Shown: positions 36,080 through 44,655 of the stretch, in pieces
Layout of the letters: each line of letters starts with the position of its first letter
Numbering within the stretch: the first letter of the stretch is position 1
From: Reyranella massiliensis 521
GTDB lineage: Bacteria; Pseudomonadota; Alphaproteobacteria; Reyranellales; Reyranellaceae
NCBI RefSeq assembly: GCF_000312425.1
Contig: NZ_HE997181.1
Span: 1,579,486-1,643,485, forward strand
Direction: 5' to 3'
DNA length: 64,000 bases
Made by a program: the position numbers and the translations under genes
Notes under the pieces: generated by a model
What the model saw: the letters and a program-made list of their open reading frames with translations, nothing else
Told to the model about the DNA's origin: nothing
Databases searched by the model: none

Positions 36080-37066
36080 ATGCCGGATCGCTTTCCACGG
36101 CTTTCGCGCCGCACTTTGCTTATTTCCGTGCCGGCCCTGGGCATGGCGCCGCTCGCGGCAATGGCGCAGTCCTATCCGGACAAGCCCATAACGCTCGTTG
36201 TGCCGTTTCCGCCGGGGGCGGTGACCGACCGGGCGGGCCGTGCGCTCGGGGCGGAACTCGGCAAACGGTTGGGTCAGCAGGTGATCGTCGACAATGTCGG
36301 AGGAGCTTCCGGCACCCTGGCCGGCCAGAAGGTGCTGCGTGCGCGCCCCGACGGCTACACGCTGCTGATCGGCACGGTCAACGATCTGGTCATGGCGCCG
36401 ATCGTTCTCAAACAGGTGGGCTACTCAGCGAAGGATTTCACGCCGATTGCCAAGGTCTTCCAGGTTCCGACCATTCTGGTCGCCAACCCGGCGTTGCCCG
36501 CCGATACAGCCGATGAGTTCATCGACTACGCGAAGAAGCAGGGGCGGCCGGTGCCGCTCGGCGCCACGGGCCTCGCAACGCTGCAGACCGTCGGTGGTGT
36601 GATGTTCGCGGAGGCGGCGGGCTTCAAGTTCGACATCGTGCCCTACAAAGGAGGCGGGCCGCTCCTGACCGACCTGGTAGGCGGACAGGTTCAGGTCGCC
36701 ACCATGGCGCTGGGCTCGGCGCTCAGTCTGATCCGTCAGGGCAAGCTCAAGTCGCTGGGCCTGATTTCGCTACGACGCGATCCCACGGCGCCCGACCTGC
36801 CGACGGTGAACGAAGGAAAACTGGTCAAAGGGATCGAAGCCGATCTCTGGGGTGGTCTCGCCGGACCGGCAAACCTGCCGCCGGCCGTGGTCGCGCGCCT
36901 CTCGGCCGCGCTACGCGACATTCTCGCGGACCCATCGTTCAAGGAGTCCGAGGCGCGCGCGGGCAACGTTCTGGCCGAGTATGCCGATCCGGCATCGTTC
37001 GGGACGTTCGTGGCACGGGAAGAGGGGCGGCTGCGCGCATTGGCGGCGAGGGTCCAGCTGGAATAG
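36080..37066 (+). CDS. Bug family tripartite tricarboxylate receptor
   Basis: The product has 328 residues. A Tat-type signal (R-R-T-L-L-I-S-V-P-A-L-G-M-A-P, cleaved near A-M-A-Q) is followed by Y-P-D-K-P-I-T-L-V-V-P-F-P-P-G, the hallmark of Bug receptors, which bind carboxylates in the periplasm. A-R-P-D-G-Y-T-L-L-I-G and P-Y-K-G-G-G-P fit as well. No TctA or TctB membrane genes are adjacent, as is common for orphan Bug proteins. A LysR gene diverges from it. A GAAGAGGAAA sequence precedes the ATG. Confidence 0.92.
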   Translation: MPDRFPRLSRRTLLISVPALGMAPLAAMAQSYPDKPITLVVPFPPGAVTDRAGRALGAELGKRLGQQVIVDNVGGASGTLAGQKVLRARPDGYTLLIGTVNDLVMAPIVLKQVGYSAKDFTPIAKVFQVPTILVANPALPADTADEFIDYAKKQGRPVPLGATGLATLQTVGGVMFAEAAGFKFDIVPYKGGGPLLTDLVGGQVQVATMALGSALSLIRQGKLKSLGLISLRRDPTAPDLPTVNEGKLVKGIEADLWGGLAGPANLPPAVVARLSAALRDILADPSFKESEARAGNVLAEYADPASFGTFVAREEGRLRALAARVQLE

Positions 37067-37112
37067 ACGACCGATCCGGAGACGTCTCACTTGACGCGCT
37101 CGCGACTGCATA

Positions 37113-37139
37113 ATATTGCTATTTGGCAATATAGCCAAA
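37113..37139. promoter_or_regulatory. Overlapping dyads upstream of arsR-type gene
   Basis: ATATTGC-N6-GCAATAT (37,113-37,132) and TTTGGC-N6-GCCAAA (37,122-37,139) overlap in the 50 bp before the ATG. Such dyads are typical ArsR autoregulatory operators. Confidence 0.6.
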
Positions 37140-37151
37140 AGGCAATTAATA

Positions 37152-37523
37152 ATGCTGCAATCCGGGCAACAACTTGATCTGGTCTTTGCTGCGCTCGCCG
37201 ACCCGACACGGCGCGCGATCCTGGCGCGCCTCGCGGCCGGCGAGGCGACCGTCAACGAACTGGTCGAGCCATTCGATCTCAGCCAGCCGACCATCTCCAA
37301 GCATCTGAAGGTGTTGGAAGGGGCGGGATTGGTGTCACGCGGCCGCGAGGCACAGTTCAGGCCGGTGCGCCTGAACGCGGCGCCTCTCGAAACGGCCGCG
37401 CATTGGATCGGTGACTACCGCCGTTTCTGGGAAGAGAGCTTCGACCGGCTCGACGCCTATGCAAGTGAACTCCATCGAAAGGAAAAGAATCATGGCCGCA
37501 AGCGCAAACGCAGCAGCAAGTGA
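37152..37523 (+). CDS. ArsR family winged-helix regulator
   Basis: The product has 123 residues from ATG 37,152. It reads L-D-L-V-F-A-A-L-A-D-P-T-R-R-A-I-L-A-R-L at the start and L-S-Q-P-T-I-S-K-H-L-K-V-L in the recognition helix (about 45-60). No metal-binding Cys pair is visible, which fits the group that pairs with SRPBCC proteins rather than sensing metals. It overlaps the next gene by 32 bases, so the two are translationally coupled. It probably represses its own operon through the overlapping dyads. Confidence 0.9.
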   Translation: MLQSGQQLDLVFAALADPTRRAILARLAAGEATVNELVEPFDLSQPTISKHLKVLEGAGLVSRGREAQFRPVRLNAAPLETAAHWIGDYRRFWEESFDRLDAYASELHRKEKNHGRKRKRSSK

Positions 37524-37998
37524 GTCGATCGCCGATCGTACCGTCGTCATCACTCGCGAACTCAATGCTCCGGTACGCATCGTGTTCGAGGCGATGAGCA
37601 AGCCCGAGCATGTCATCAAATGGTTCGGGCCGGTCGGCTGGCCGCTGACCAAATGCGACATGGACTTCCGCGTCGGTGGCAAGTTCAGCTTTGCGATGAC
37701 GGGTCCCAATGGCGTGCAGAACACGCCGTTCGGCGGCACCTATCGCGAGATCGTGCCCAACCAGCGCATCGTCTACGACAACGGCTTCGAGATCGAAGGT
37801 GCGGGCAGGATGGTGCACACGATCACCCTTGAGGAGAAGCGGGATAAGACGTTGCTGACCTTCAGCACCCTTTTCGACACCGTGGCGATGCGCAACGAGC
37901 ATGTCGGCATGGGTTTCGTTGTCGGTGTGAATTCCGGCTTCGATCAGCTCAACGATCTTGTCGATACGATGGCGCGCAGCGCCGGTCGCAAAGGTTGA
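37492..37998 (+). CDS. SRPBCC (AHSA1-like) domain protein
   Basis: The product has 168 residues from ATG 37,492 with AAAGGA upstream. V-I-T-R-E-L-N-A-P-V-R-I-V-F-E-A-M-S-K-P-E-H-V opens the helix-grip fold; the later W-F-G-P and G-T-Y-R-E-I-V-P are also typical. Such proteins bind hydrophobic ligands. The overlap with the ArsR gene is the classic arrangement in which the regulator controls the adjacent SRPBCC gene. The ligand is unknown. Confidence 0.85.
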   Translation: MAASANAAASESIADRTVVITRELNAPVRIVFEAMSKPEHVIKWFGPVGWPLTKCDMDFRVGGKFSFAMTGPNGVQNTPFGGTYREIVPNQRIVYDNGFEIEGAGRMVHTITLEEKRDKTLLTFSTLFDTVAMRNEHVGMGFVVGVNSGFDQLNDLVDTMARSAGRKG

Positions 37999-38058
37999 TT
38001 GTCGTCGATTGCCGCCTACATGGGAACGACCCGAGCGAGGTAATGGGGCCTCGCAGCC

Positions 38059-38466
38059 ATGGCGGTAGTAATCAGCATGTTCGATCAGCTTCCCGGGGAA
38101 CGCGGCTTCGACTTCGTTCCCGCGACGACGAGTCTCCTCTTCACCGTAGCGCCGGGGCTGGCGCTTGCCAGCATCGACGGTCTTCCTGCTCTGCCGTATG
38201 ACACGGTCGACATGGCGATGAAGGCTGCATCCACCGTTTCGATGCCGGTCACGCAGGACATGGACGGCGTGTTGACGCTTCAGCGTACTCTCGGTGCGGC
38301 CCTGCAGGCTGCCGGGCTTGGCGCCCATCTCACGCTGCCCGCGATATTGCTCCGTGAAGGGCAGCAGCCGGGCACCTTGCCCATCCGCACGTTCGCTCTG
38401 GTCCAGCGCTTGCCCGAACATGATCGATATGTTCCGCTCGGGCAGTGGTCGCTCAACGATCGCTAG
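38059..38466 (+). CDS. Hypothetical protein
   Basis: The product has 135 residues. It contains A-T-T-S-L-L-F-T-V-A-P-G-L-A-L-A-S and later A-G-L-G-A-H-L-T-L-P-A-I-L-L-R-E-G, with an even hydrophobic pattern but no signal peptide or membrane helix. I recognise no domain. The ATG has no strong ribosome binding site; an internal ATG at 38,077 is an alternative. It ends 12 bases before the YbaY/META gene and may be transcribed with it. Confidence 0.45.
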   Translation: MAVVISMFDQLPGERGFDFVPATTSLLFTVAPGLALASIDGLPALPYDTVDMAMKAASTVSMPVTQDMDGVLTLQRTLGAALQAAGLGAHLTLPAILLREGQQPGTLPIRTFALVQRLPEHDRYVPLGQWSLNDR

Positions 38467-38478
38467 GAGTTAGCGGCA

Positions 38479-39240
38479 GTGAGTATTTCGCGACGTCCTA
38501 TCGTCGGCATCCTGGCGGCAGGCCTTCTGATACCAGCAGGGCAGGCGGCGGCCGAAGCCCGGACGATCAGCGGCAAGGTCGTCTATCGCGAGCGCATGAT
38601 GTTGCCTCCGGGAGCCGTGGTCGAGGTCAAGCTGCTCGACATCTCGCTGGCCGATGCGCCTGCGAAGACGATCTCCGAAACGCGGATCACCGACGCGAAG
38701 GCCAGTCCGATTCCCTACACGCTGCGGTACGATTCTGCGCAGATCGACCCGCGACACACCTATGCCCTGCATGCCCGCATCCAGGAAGGCGACCGGCTGC
38801 TCTTCATCAGCACGACACGCCACACCGTTTTCGCCGGCGGCAAGGACGATGGTGAAATCCAGGTCGAAAATGTCGCCAGGCAAGCGCCGCCACCGCCGTC
38901 GTCGTCGTTGCCTGCGGGACGCTGGCTGGCGGAGGACATTCGCGGCCGCGGGGTGATCGACAATCTGCAGTCCGTGCTGGAAATCACCGCCGATGGAGTC
39001 GTGACCGGCAGCGGTGGTTGCAACCGCCTGCACGGACAGGCGACGATTTCGGGGGCGAGCCTCACTTTTGGGGCCATCGCCAGTACGCGTATGGCCTGCC
39101 CACCGGCTGTCATGGACCAGGAAAGCAAATTCCTGTCTGCTCTCGAGGCAGTGCGGAGTTTCAGGATCGATTCGCAGCAGCGCAAACTTTTCTTCCTCGA
39201 CGCTGCCGGCCGGCCGATCATGCGGCTGTCGTCCCTGTGA
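38479..39240 (+). CDS. YbaY-like plus META (HslJ) domain envelope protein
   Basis: The product has 253 residues from GTG 38,479, with AGGAG upstream. A signal peptide (about residues 1-26, ending A-A-A-E) directs export. The YbaY-type beta domain comes first (G-K-V-V-Y-R-E-R-M-M-L-P-P-G-A), then a Pro/Ser linker (about 136-142), then a META domain (G-S-G-G-C-N-R-L-H-G and T-R-M-A-C-P-P-A). The fusion of the two domains is known in Gram-negatives. The role is in the envelope, possibly a stress or motility-related lipoprotein-like function, but no substrate is known. There is no lipobox Cys at the cleavage site. Confidence 0.85.
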   Translation: MSISRRPIVGILAAGLLIPAGQAAAEARTISGKVVYRERMMLPPGAVVEVKLLDISLADAPAKTISETRITDAKASPIPYTLRYDSAQIDPRHTYALHARIQEGDRLLFISTTRHTVFAGGKDDGEIQVENVARQAPPPPSSSLPAGRWLAEDIRGRGVIDNLQSVLEITADGVVTGSGGCNRLHGQATISGASLTFGAIASTRMACPPAVMDQESKFLSALEAVRSFRIDSQQRKLFFLDAAGRPIMRLSSL

Positions 39241-39250
39241 GAGTCAGCCG

Positions 39251-39604
39251 ATGTCCGTTGTCATCTATGGAATCAAGAACTGCGATACGATGAAGAAGGC
39301 GCGCGCCTGGCTCGACAAGAAAGGCATCGCCTACGATTTTCACGATTACAAGAACGCCGGGATCGAGCGCGGCCGCCTCGAAGGGTGGGCCAGGAAGGCC
39401 GGCTGGGAGACCTTGCTCAATCGGGCCGGCACGACCTTCCGCAAGCTGCCTGAAGGGGACAAGGAAGGTCTGACGGAGACGAAGGCGATCGCCCTGATGA
39501 TCGCGAACCCGTCGATGATCAAACGGCCCGTGCTCGAAACCGGCGGAAAGCTGCTCGTGGGGTTCAAGCCCGCTCAGTACGAAGAGGCGCTGGATCGCAG
39601 TTAG
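39251..39604 (+). CDS. ArsC/Spx-like thioredoxin-fold protein (YffB type)
   Basis: The product has 117 residues. V-I-Y-G-I-K-N-C-D-T-M-K-K-A at the start has a single active Cys and fits the ArsC-related YffB family, as does the closing R-P-V-L-E-T-G-G-K-L-L-V-G-F. It may work as a thiol-disulfide or glutathione-dependent reductase, but it lacks the residues of true arsenate reductases. It starts 11 bases after the preceding stop, so it may share a transcript. Confidence 0.88.
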   Translation: MSVVIYGIKNCDTMKKARAWLDKKGIAYDFHDYKNAGIERGRLEGWARKAGWETLLNRAGTTFRKLPEGDKEGLTETKAIALMIANPSMIKRPVLETGGKLLVGFKPAQYEEALDRS

Positions 39605-39771
39605 GCCGTTATCATTTGCTTATTTTATTATGGAACTTCAGTGTATTAACTGGGGTTATTGACACTAAAGGTGAAATACCTGATGGTTGTCCCATAAAGC
39701 CTTAAGCGGCCAAGATAATTCATTTCTCGCGACTGAGTCTGTCGTTTCTCCCCTCAATTTCGAGGTCAAAG

Positions 39772-39990
39772 ATGCGTTCCCGAATCCTTGCGCTTTGCGC
39801 GGCTCCTCTTTTCCTGTCGCTGGCTGCCTGTGGCGATACGTGGGGCGAGCGCGCAGTGACGGGGGCCGGCATCGGCGCCGGTACTGGTCTGGCGGTCGGC
39901 GCGGTGGCTGGCTGGCCGCTTCTTGCGCCTGTCCTGGTCGGCACGGCAGTCGGCGCCGGCATTGGCGCGGCAACCACGCCGAAACACTGA
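39772..39990 (+). CDS. Small lipoprotein with glycine-zipper segment
   Basis: The product has 72 residues. The signal peptide ends in a lipobox, L-S-L-A-A-C (Cys near 20). Then come two Gly-rich hydrophobic stretches (G-A-G-I-G-A-G-T-G-L-A-V-G-A and G-T-A-V-G-A-G-I-G-A-A) of the glycine-zipper type. It is probably an outer-membrane-attached protein whose exact role is unknown. The 167-bp gap before it is AT-rich and likely holds its promoter. The next gene is convergent. Confidence 0.75.
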   Translation: MRSRILALCAAPLFLSLAACGDTWGERAVTGAGIGAGTGLAVGAVAGWPLLAPVLVGTAVGAGIGAATTPKH

Positions 39991-39999
39991 AAACAGGGT

Positions 40000-40335
40000 T
40001 CAGCGAAGCAGCAGCTTGAGCTTGCGGTCGAAGACGCGGAGCACGTCTTCGAGCGAGTCGCCGTGCGCCAGCTTGCGCGGCCCGTTGTAGACCATGTAGC
40101 CGCCCCCTGAGCCGCCCCCGGGGACCTTGGCTATAGCAAAAAGCGGCTGCTCAGCGGTGTGTCGGAAGATCGAGAAAATGGCCATGCCCGGCCGGAAGTC
40201 GATGGCGTAATCGCGCCACTCGCCGGAGGCGACCCGCATGCTGTAAAGGTTCAGCAGCCGGGACAGTTCTCGCCGGTCGAATGAGACAATGCGGCGTCGG
40301 GCCCTTTGATCGGCCAAACGGTACAAGTTGGTCAT
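40000..40335 (-). CDS. DUF2794 family protein
   Basis: The product has 111 residues. It has R-R-I-V-S-F-D-R-R-E-L-S-R-L-L-N-L-Y-S, G-E-W-R-D-Y-A-I-D-F and late R-V-F-D-R-K-L-K-L-L. DUF2794 proteins occur almost only in alphaproteobacteria, which supports the host assignment. Function is unknown. No ribosome binding site is seen at the ATG. It is convergent with the small lipoprotein gene and diverges from the YfgM-like gene. Confidence 0.85.
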   Translation of the reverse strand: MTNLYRLADQRARRRIVSFDRRELSRLLNLYSMRVASGEWRDYAIDFRPGMAIFSIFRHTAEQPLFAIAKVPGGGSGGGYMVYNGPRKLAHGDSLEDVLRVFDRKLKLLLR

Positions 40336-40498
40336 GCCGCGATGTTTTCGGTCATGTCGTTGCCATGAATTCTTGCAGAACGGTGAATGGGGGTAAAGCG
40401 CCCTCCCGACGGCTTCGGCTGGTTTGCCAAAGGCCGGGGGGGCGGCTATGAACCGCCGCTGAAGCTGTTGATATTTCGCGATAATCCGGGAGCCCTGC

Positions 40499-41146
40499 GT
40501 GTCCGACTCCGCCGCGTTTCAAGAAATCGACGATGCCGTCCGCAAGGACGAGATGAAGGAGTGGTGGGGACGATACGGTACCTGGGTGGTCGCCGCCGCC
40601 GTCGTCGTCGTTGTCGGGGCTGCAGGCCTCGTGGGTTGGCGCCAGTACGATCAGGCGCAGCGCGGGGCTGCGAGTGCGGCCTATTCGGCAGCCCTCGCGC
40701 TCGCCGCGACCGATCCGGCGGCCGCACGCGCCGAACTCGAGAAGCAATCGACCAGCGCGGCCGAGCCCTACCGTTCGCTGGCTGCCATGGTGGCTGCTCA
40801 GCTGCGCGCGACGCACGAGGAGCAGGTGACGGCACTGGTCGCCGTCGCGCCAAGCCTGCCGGCCCGAGAGCTCGGCGACCTTGCGATGGTGATTGCCGGC
40901 TTCAAGAGCGTCGGTACGCCGAAGGCGCAGGAGACGATGGCGCTGCTCGAGCCGCTCGGCGCAGTCGACCGGCCCTTTCAGTTGAGCGTGCACGAGCTGC
41001 AGGCGATGGCGGCAATGGGGAAGGGCGATGCCAAGCGCGCCCAGCAACTTTGGACGGAAATCACCAAGGACCGGGCAGCGCCGCAGGGCATGGCCCAGCG
41101 CGCATCAGCGATGCTCAGCGTCCACGGCGCGGCGGAGGCGAAGTAA
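40499..41146 (+). CDS. YfgM-like membrane-anchored TPR protein
   Basis: The product has 215 residues from GTG 40,499. A cytoplasmic N-terminus is followed by one membrane helix (about 28-50) and a helical periplasmic domain with tetratricopeptide-like pairs, as in the YfgM family. YfgM works with SecYEG and periplasmic chaperones and is often next to bamB, as here. It starts in the 160-bp gap from the DUF2794 gene. The bamB gene begins four bases after its stop. Confidence 0.82.
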   Translation: MSDSAAFQEIDDAVRKDEMKEWWGRYGTWVVAAAVVVVVGAAGLVGWRQYDQAQRGAASAAYSAALALAATDPAAARAELEKQSTSAAEPYRSLAAMVAAQLRATHEEQVTALVAVAPSLPARELGDLAMVIAGFKSVGTPKAQETMALLEPLGAVDRPFQLSVHELQAMAAMGKGDAKRAQQLWTEITKDRAAPQGMAQRASAMLSVHGAAEAK

Positions 41147-41150
41147 TTCC

Positions 41151-42491
41151 ATGCAAAGCGTATTCCGCACCGTTGTCGATCCTCGGCTTCTGCTCACTGC
41201 CACGCTGCTGACTGTCTCTCTGTCGAGCTGTGACTGGTTCGAGAAGAGCAAGCAGCCGCTGCCGGGCGAGCGCATTTCCGTGCTGGGCGACCGGCGCGAC
41301 CTCGAAGCCGACAAGGACGTCGCCAATGTCGACGTGGTCCTGCCGGCACCAGTGGTCAACGAATCCTGGCCGCAATCCGGTGGCTTCGCCAACCATGCGA
41401 TGCATAACCTCGCCATCAACGACTCGCCGCAGATCATCTGGACGGCCGATGTCGGCGCTGGTTCGACAGCGTCGCGGACCCTCACCACGGCCCCGGTCGT
41501 GGCCGACGGCAAGGTCTTCGCCAAGGATGCCGGCAGCACCGTTACGGCTTTCGATGCCAACACGGGCGCGGTCCTGTGGCGGGTGACGCTCAAGCCGGAG
41601 AAAGCGCGCGACAGCGACGAGTTCGGCGGCGGCCTGGCCTATTATGGCGGCAAGCTGTTCGTGACGACGGGCTTTGCGACGGTCTATTCTCTCGATCCCA
41701 ACTCGGGCAAGGAAGACTGGGCCTCGACCGTAAGCGCGCCCGTGCGCGGCGCGCCGCTGGTCTTTGCCGACCGCGTGTTCGTGGTTGCCATCGACAATAA
41801 GCTGCAGGCGCTGGCCGCGTCCGACGGTTCGGACCTCTGGCAGTTCAGCGGCCTGCAGGAAAGCGCCGGCTATGTCGGCGGTAACAGCCCGGCCGGTTCC
41901 GGCGACGTCGTGGTGGCCCCGTTCTCGTCGGGCGAGCTGGTCGCGTTGCGTATCGACAATGGCCGGCCGGTGTGGAACGAAACGCTCATCGGCGCGCGTG
42001 GCGACATCCGTGCCTTCGGCAATCTCACCGACATTCGCGGCCGTCCGGTGATCGATCGCGGCCTCGTGCTGGCGATGGGCTCGGCCGGCCAGATTGCCGC
42101 CATCGACCTCAGGTCCGGCCAGCGCCAGTGGGATCGCAATATCGGCGGCAGCCAGACTCCCTGGGTGGCAGGACGCTTCGTCTTCGTGCTGACCAGCACG
42201 GCCGACGTCGCCGCCATCCTGCGCGACAGTGGCAAGGTGCGCTGGGTGACGCCTCTCACGCAATACGAAGACGACAAGCGTCGCCGGCCTACGCTGTGGG
42301 GCGGACCTGTGCTGGCGGGCGATCGCCTGCTGATCACGAGCTCGCTCGGCGACCTTCTGGCCGTGTCGCCCTATACCGGCGAGATCCTGGGCAAGATCGA
42401 CGTGCGCGACCGCGTGCGTCTCGGTCCGGTGATCGCCAACCGCACGATCTACGTGCTGTCCGATTCGGGGCGGCTCATTGCCCTCCGCTGA
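41151..42491 (+). CDS. bamB: Outer membrane assembly lipoprotein BamB (PQQ-like propeller)
   Basis: The product has 446 residues from ATG 41,151 with GGAGG upstream. The signal peptide ends in a lipobox L-S-S-C (Cys near 26). The rest has PQQ-like repeats with A-F-D-A-N-T-G-A-V-L-W, L-D-P-N-S-G-K-E-D-W and I-D-L-R-S-G-Q-R-Q-W, giving an eight-bladed propeller. BamB helps the BAM complex fold outer-membrane proteins. It is longer than E. coli BamB (392) at the N-terminus. der follows with a 14-base overlap. Confidence 0.9.
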   Translation: MQSVFRTVVDPRLLLTATLLTVSLSSCDWFEKSKQPLPGERISVLGDRRDLEADKDVANVDVVLPAPVVNESWPQSGGFANHAMHNLAINDSPQIIWTADVGAGSTASRTLTTAPVVADGKVFAKDAGSTVTAFDANTGAVLWRVTLKPEKARDSDEFGGGLAYYGGKLFVTTGFATVYSLDPNSGKEDWASTVSAPVRGAPLVFADRVFVVAIDNKLQALAASDGSDLWQFSGLQESAGYVGGNSPAGSGDVVVAPFSSGELVALRIDNGRPVWNETLIGARGDIRAFGNLTDIRGRPVIDRGLVLAMGSAGQIAAIDLRSGQRQWDRNIGGSQTPWVAGRFVFVLTSTADVAAILRDSGKVRWVTPLTQYEDDKRRRPTLWGGPVLAGDRLLITSSLGDLLAVSPYTGEILGKIDVRDRVRLGPVIANRTIYVLSDSGRLIALR

Positions 42492-43929
42492 AGATCGCGG
42501 GCTGACCCCCGGGCTGGCCAAGAGCCTGCCCCGGGTCGCCATCGTCGGCCGTCCCAATGTCGGCAAGTCGACGCTGTTCAACCGACTGGTTGGCCGGCGC
42601 CGGGCCATCGTCGACGACACGCCGGGCGTTACACGCGACATCCGCGAGCAACCGGCGCAGCTCGGCGATCTTGCCTTCACCTTGCTCGACACCGCAGGCT
42701 GGGAGACGGCCGGTGGCGAGGCGCTCGAAGCGCGCATGCGCCGCTTCACCGAGCGGGCCATCGAGAGTTCCGACGTCGTCCTGTTCCTGATCGACGCGCG
42801 TGCCGGGATCTTGCCGCTCGACGAGAGCTTCGCCGGCTGGCTGCGCAAGCGTTCGGCTAAAGTGATCCTCGTGGCCAACAAGTGCGAGGGCCGCGCGGGA
42901 CAGCAGGGGCTTGCCGAGGCACACGGGCTGGGACTGGGCGAGCCGATCCCTGTTTCCGCGGAACATGGCGAGGGCCTGAGCGACCTGCACGAAGCACTCG
43001 GCCGCCATATCGAGCCCATGCCCGAAGAGGACGAGGAAGCAGAAGAGGGCGAAGGCGACGACGAGGCAGGAGATCTGGCGCCTGGCCGCCCGCTGCTTCT
43101 GGCCATCGTCGGCCGTCCCAATGTCGGCAAGTCGACCCTGCTCAACCGCCTGGTAGGCGAGGAGCGCGTGCTCACCGGCCCCGAAGCCGGCATCACGCGC
43201 GATGCGATCCGCGTCGAATGGGAATGGAAGGGCCGGCCGGTCCGCCTCGTCGATACGGCGGGCATGCGGCGCAGGAGCCGTATCGAGGCCAAGCTGGAAG
43301 CGGCTTCCGTCGCCGACACGCTCGACACGATACGCCTGGCCGACGTGGCCGTGGTCGTCCTCGATGCCGGCGACATGGCCGAGAAGCAGGACCTCAACAT
43401 TGCCGGATGGGTGATCGAGGAGGGGCGCGCCCTTGTGATCGCCGTCAACAAGACGGACCTGCTGGCCGACGATCAGTCACAATCCACTAAAGCATGGCGC
43501 AAGCTGCGCGACCGGCTCGAAACATCTTTCGCCCAGGTCAAGGACGTCCCGATCGTCGGCTTCTCGGCAATGAGCGGCCGCGGCGTCGAGCGTCTGATGC
43601 CGAAGGTCTTCGAGACCTACGAGATCTGGAACAAGCGCGTGCCGACGCCCAAGCTCAATCGCTGGCTGCGCGAGATGGAGACGCTTCATCCGCCGCCGCT
43701 GGCAAGCAACGGCCGGCGCATCCGGCTACGCTTCATGACCCAGATCAAGCGTCGGCCGCCGACCTTCGTCCTGTCGGTCAGCCAGCCCGAGGAGTTGGGC
43801 GACGACTATCTGCGCTATCTCACCAATCGCCTGCGCGACGATTTCGGCATGCCCGGCGTGCCGATCCGGCTCACCATGCGCAAGCCCAAGAATCCCTACG
43901 AAGGCCGCCGCACGAAGAAGAAGCGCTAG
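42478..43929 (+). CDS. der: GTPase Der (EngA)
   Basis: The product has 483 residues from TTG 42,478, the only in-frame start before the first G domain. Two GTPase domains in tandem each show G-R-P-N-V-G-K-S-T, D-T-A-G and N-K-x-(D/E); a KH-like domain ends the protein (K-R-R-P-P-T-F-V-L-S-V). An acidic linker (E-E-D-E-E-A-E-E-G-E-G-D-D-E) joins the domains. Der is essential for 50S ribosome assembly. In the first domain, the fourth motif reads N-K-C-E rather than N-K-x-D, a common variant. It overlaps bamB. Confidence 0.95.
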   Translation: MPSAEDRGLTPGLAKSLPRVAIVGRPNVGKSTLFNRLVGRRRAIVDDTPGVTRDIREQPAQLGDLAFTLLDTAGWETAGGEALEARMRRFTERAIESSDVVLFLIDARAGILPLDESFAGWLRKRSAKVILVANKCEGRAGQQGLAEAHGLGLGEPIPVSAEHGEGLSDLHEALGRHIEPMPEEDEEAEEGEGDDEAGDLAPGRPLLLAIVGRPNVGKSTLLNRLVGEERVLTGPEAGITRDAIRVEWEWKGRPVRLVDTAGMRRRSRIEAKLEAASVADTLDTIRLADVAVVVLDAGDMAEKQDLNIAGWVIEEGRALVIAVNKTDLLADDQSQSTKAWRKLRDRLETSFAQVKDVPIVGFSAMSGRGVERLMPKVFETYEIWNKRVPTPKLNRWLREMETLHPPPLASNGRRIRLRFMTQIKRRPPTFVLSVSQPEELGDDYLRYLTNRLRDDFGMPGVPIRLTMRKPKNPYEGRRTKKKR

Positions 43930-43936
43930 GCGCTCA

Positions 43937-44653
43937 CTAGGAGCTTAGGGCCTCGTCGCCGGCCACCCATTCGCCGTTCATCGTGCACGACGGAAGCGCC
44001 AGCTTGATCAGCGACTCGCCATGGGCTTCGGGCGGTGTCTGCTGGGCTTCGTTCTCGCCGGGGAACGCTTCGCGGCGCATGAAGGTGCGCATCGGTCCTG
44101 GATTGAAGAGATTGACCCGGACCTGCGTGTGGGCGACCTCGGCGGCATAGACGCCGACCAGCATGTCGAGCGCGGCCTTGCTGGCCGCATAGGCGCCCCA
44201 ATAGGGCACGACGCGGCGCGCAACGCCCGATGTTACGAAAATGGCGCGGCCGGCATCGGAACGGCGCAACAAAGGATCCATCGACCGGATCAGGCGCCAG
44301 TTGGCCGTGACGTTCACGGCCATCACGCGCTCGAAGATCTTGGGCTCGAAATGACCGACAGGAGAGAGCGTTCCCAGGATGCCGGCATTGCCGAGCAGCA
44401 CGTCGAGTTTGCCGAAGCGCTCGTAGAGTGCGGCGCCCAGTCGGTCGAGGCCGTCACCATCCGTGACGTCGAGCGGCACGAGGGTGGCCGAGCCTCCCAA
44501 TGCCTTGATCTTGTCGTCGACTTCTTCAAGGCCGCCGACGGTGCGTGCTACCAGCACGCAATGAGCGCCCTCGGCAGCATAGGCCAGGGCTGCAGCAGCA
44601 CCCAGCCCGCGCGATGCGCCGGTGATCAGCGCAAGACGACCCTTCAGTCTCAT
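43937..44653 (-). CDS. SDR family short-chain dehydrogenase
   Basis: The product has 238 residues. T-G-A-S-R-G-L-G is the NAD(P)-binding motif, N-A-G lies at about 92, and the catalytic set is Ser of V-T-S-G with Y-W-G-A-Y-A-A-S-K (Tyr and Lys). The substrate is unknown. It follows purF by two bases on the same strand and is the last gene of the nine-gene run from dnaB. The gene is convergent with der. Confidence 0.9.
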   Translation of the reverse strand: MRLKGRLALITGASRGLGAAAALAYAAEGAHCVLVARTVGGLEEVDDKIKALGGSATLVPLDVTDGDGLDRLGAALYERFGKLDVLLGNAGILGTLSPVGHFEPKIFERVMAVNVTANWRLIRSMDPLLRRSDAGRAIFVTSGVARRVVPYWGAYAASKAALDMLVGVYAAEVAHTQVRVNLFNPGPMRTFMRREAFPGENEAQQTPPEAHGESLIKLALPSCTMNGEWVAGDEALSS

Positions 44654-44655
44654 GC

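Noticed and set aside
42478..43929. Loss of function in the first G domain of Der because of N-K-C-E
   Set aside because: This variant of the fourth GTPase motif is common in Der proteins.
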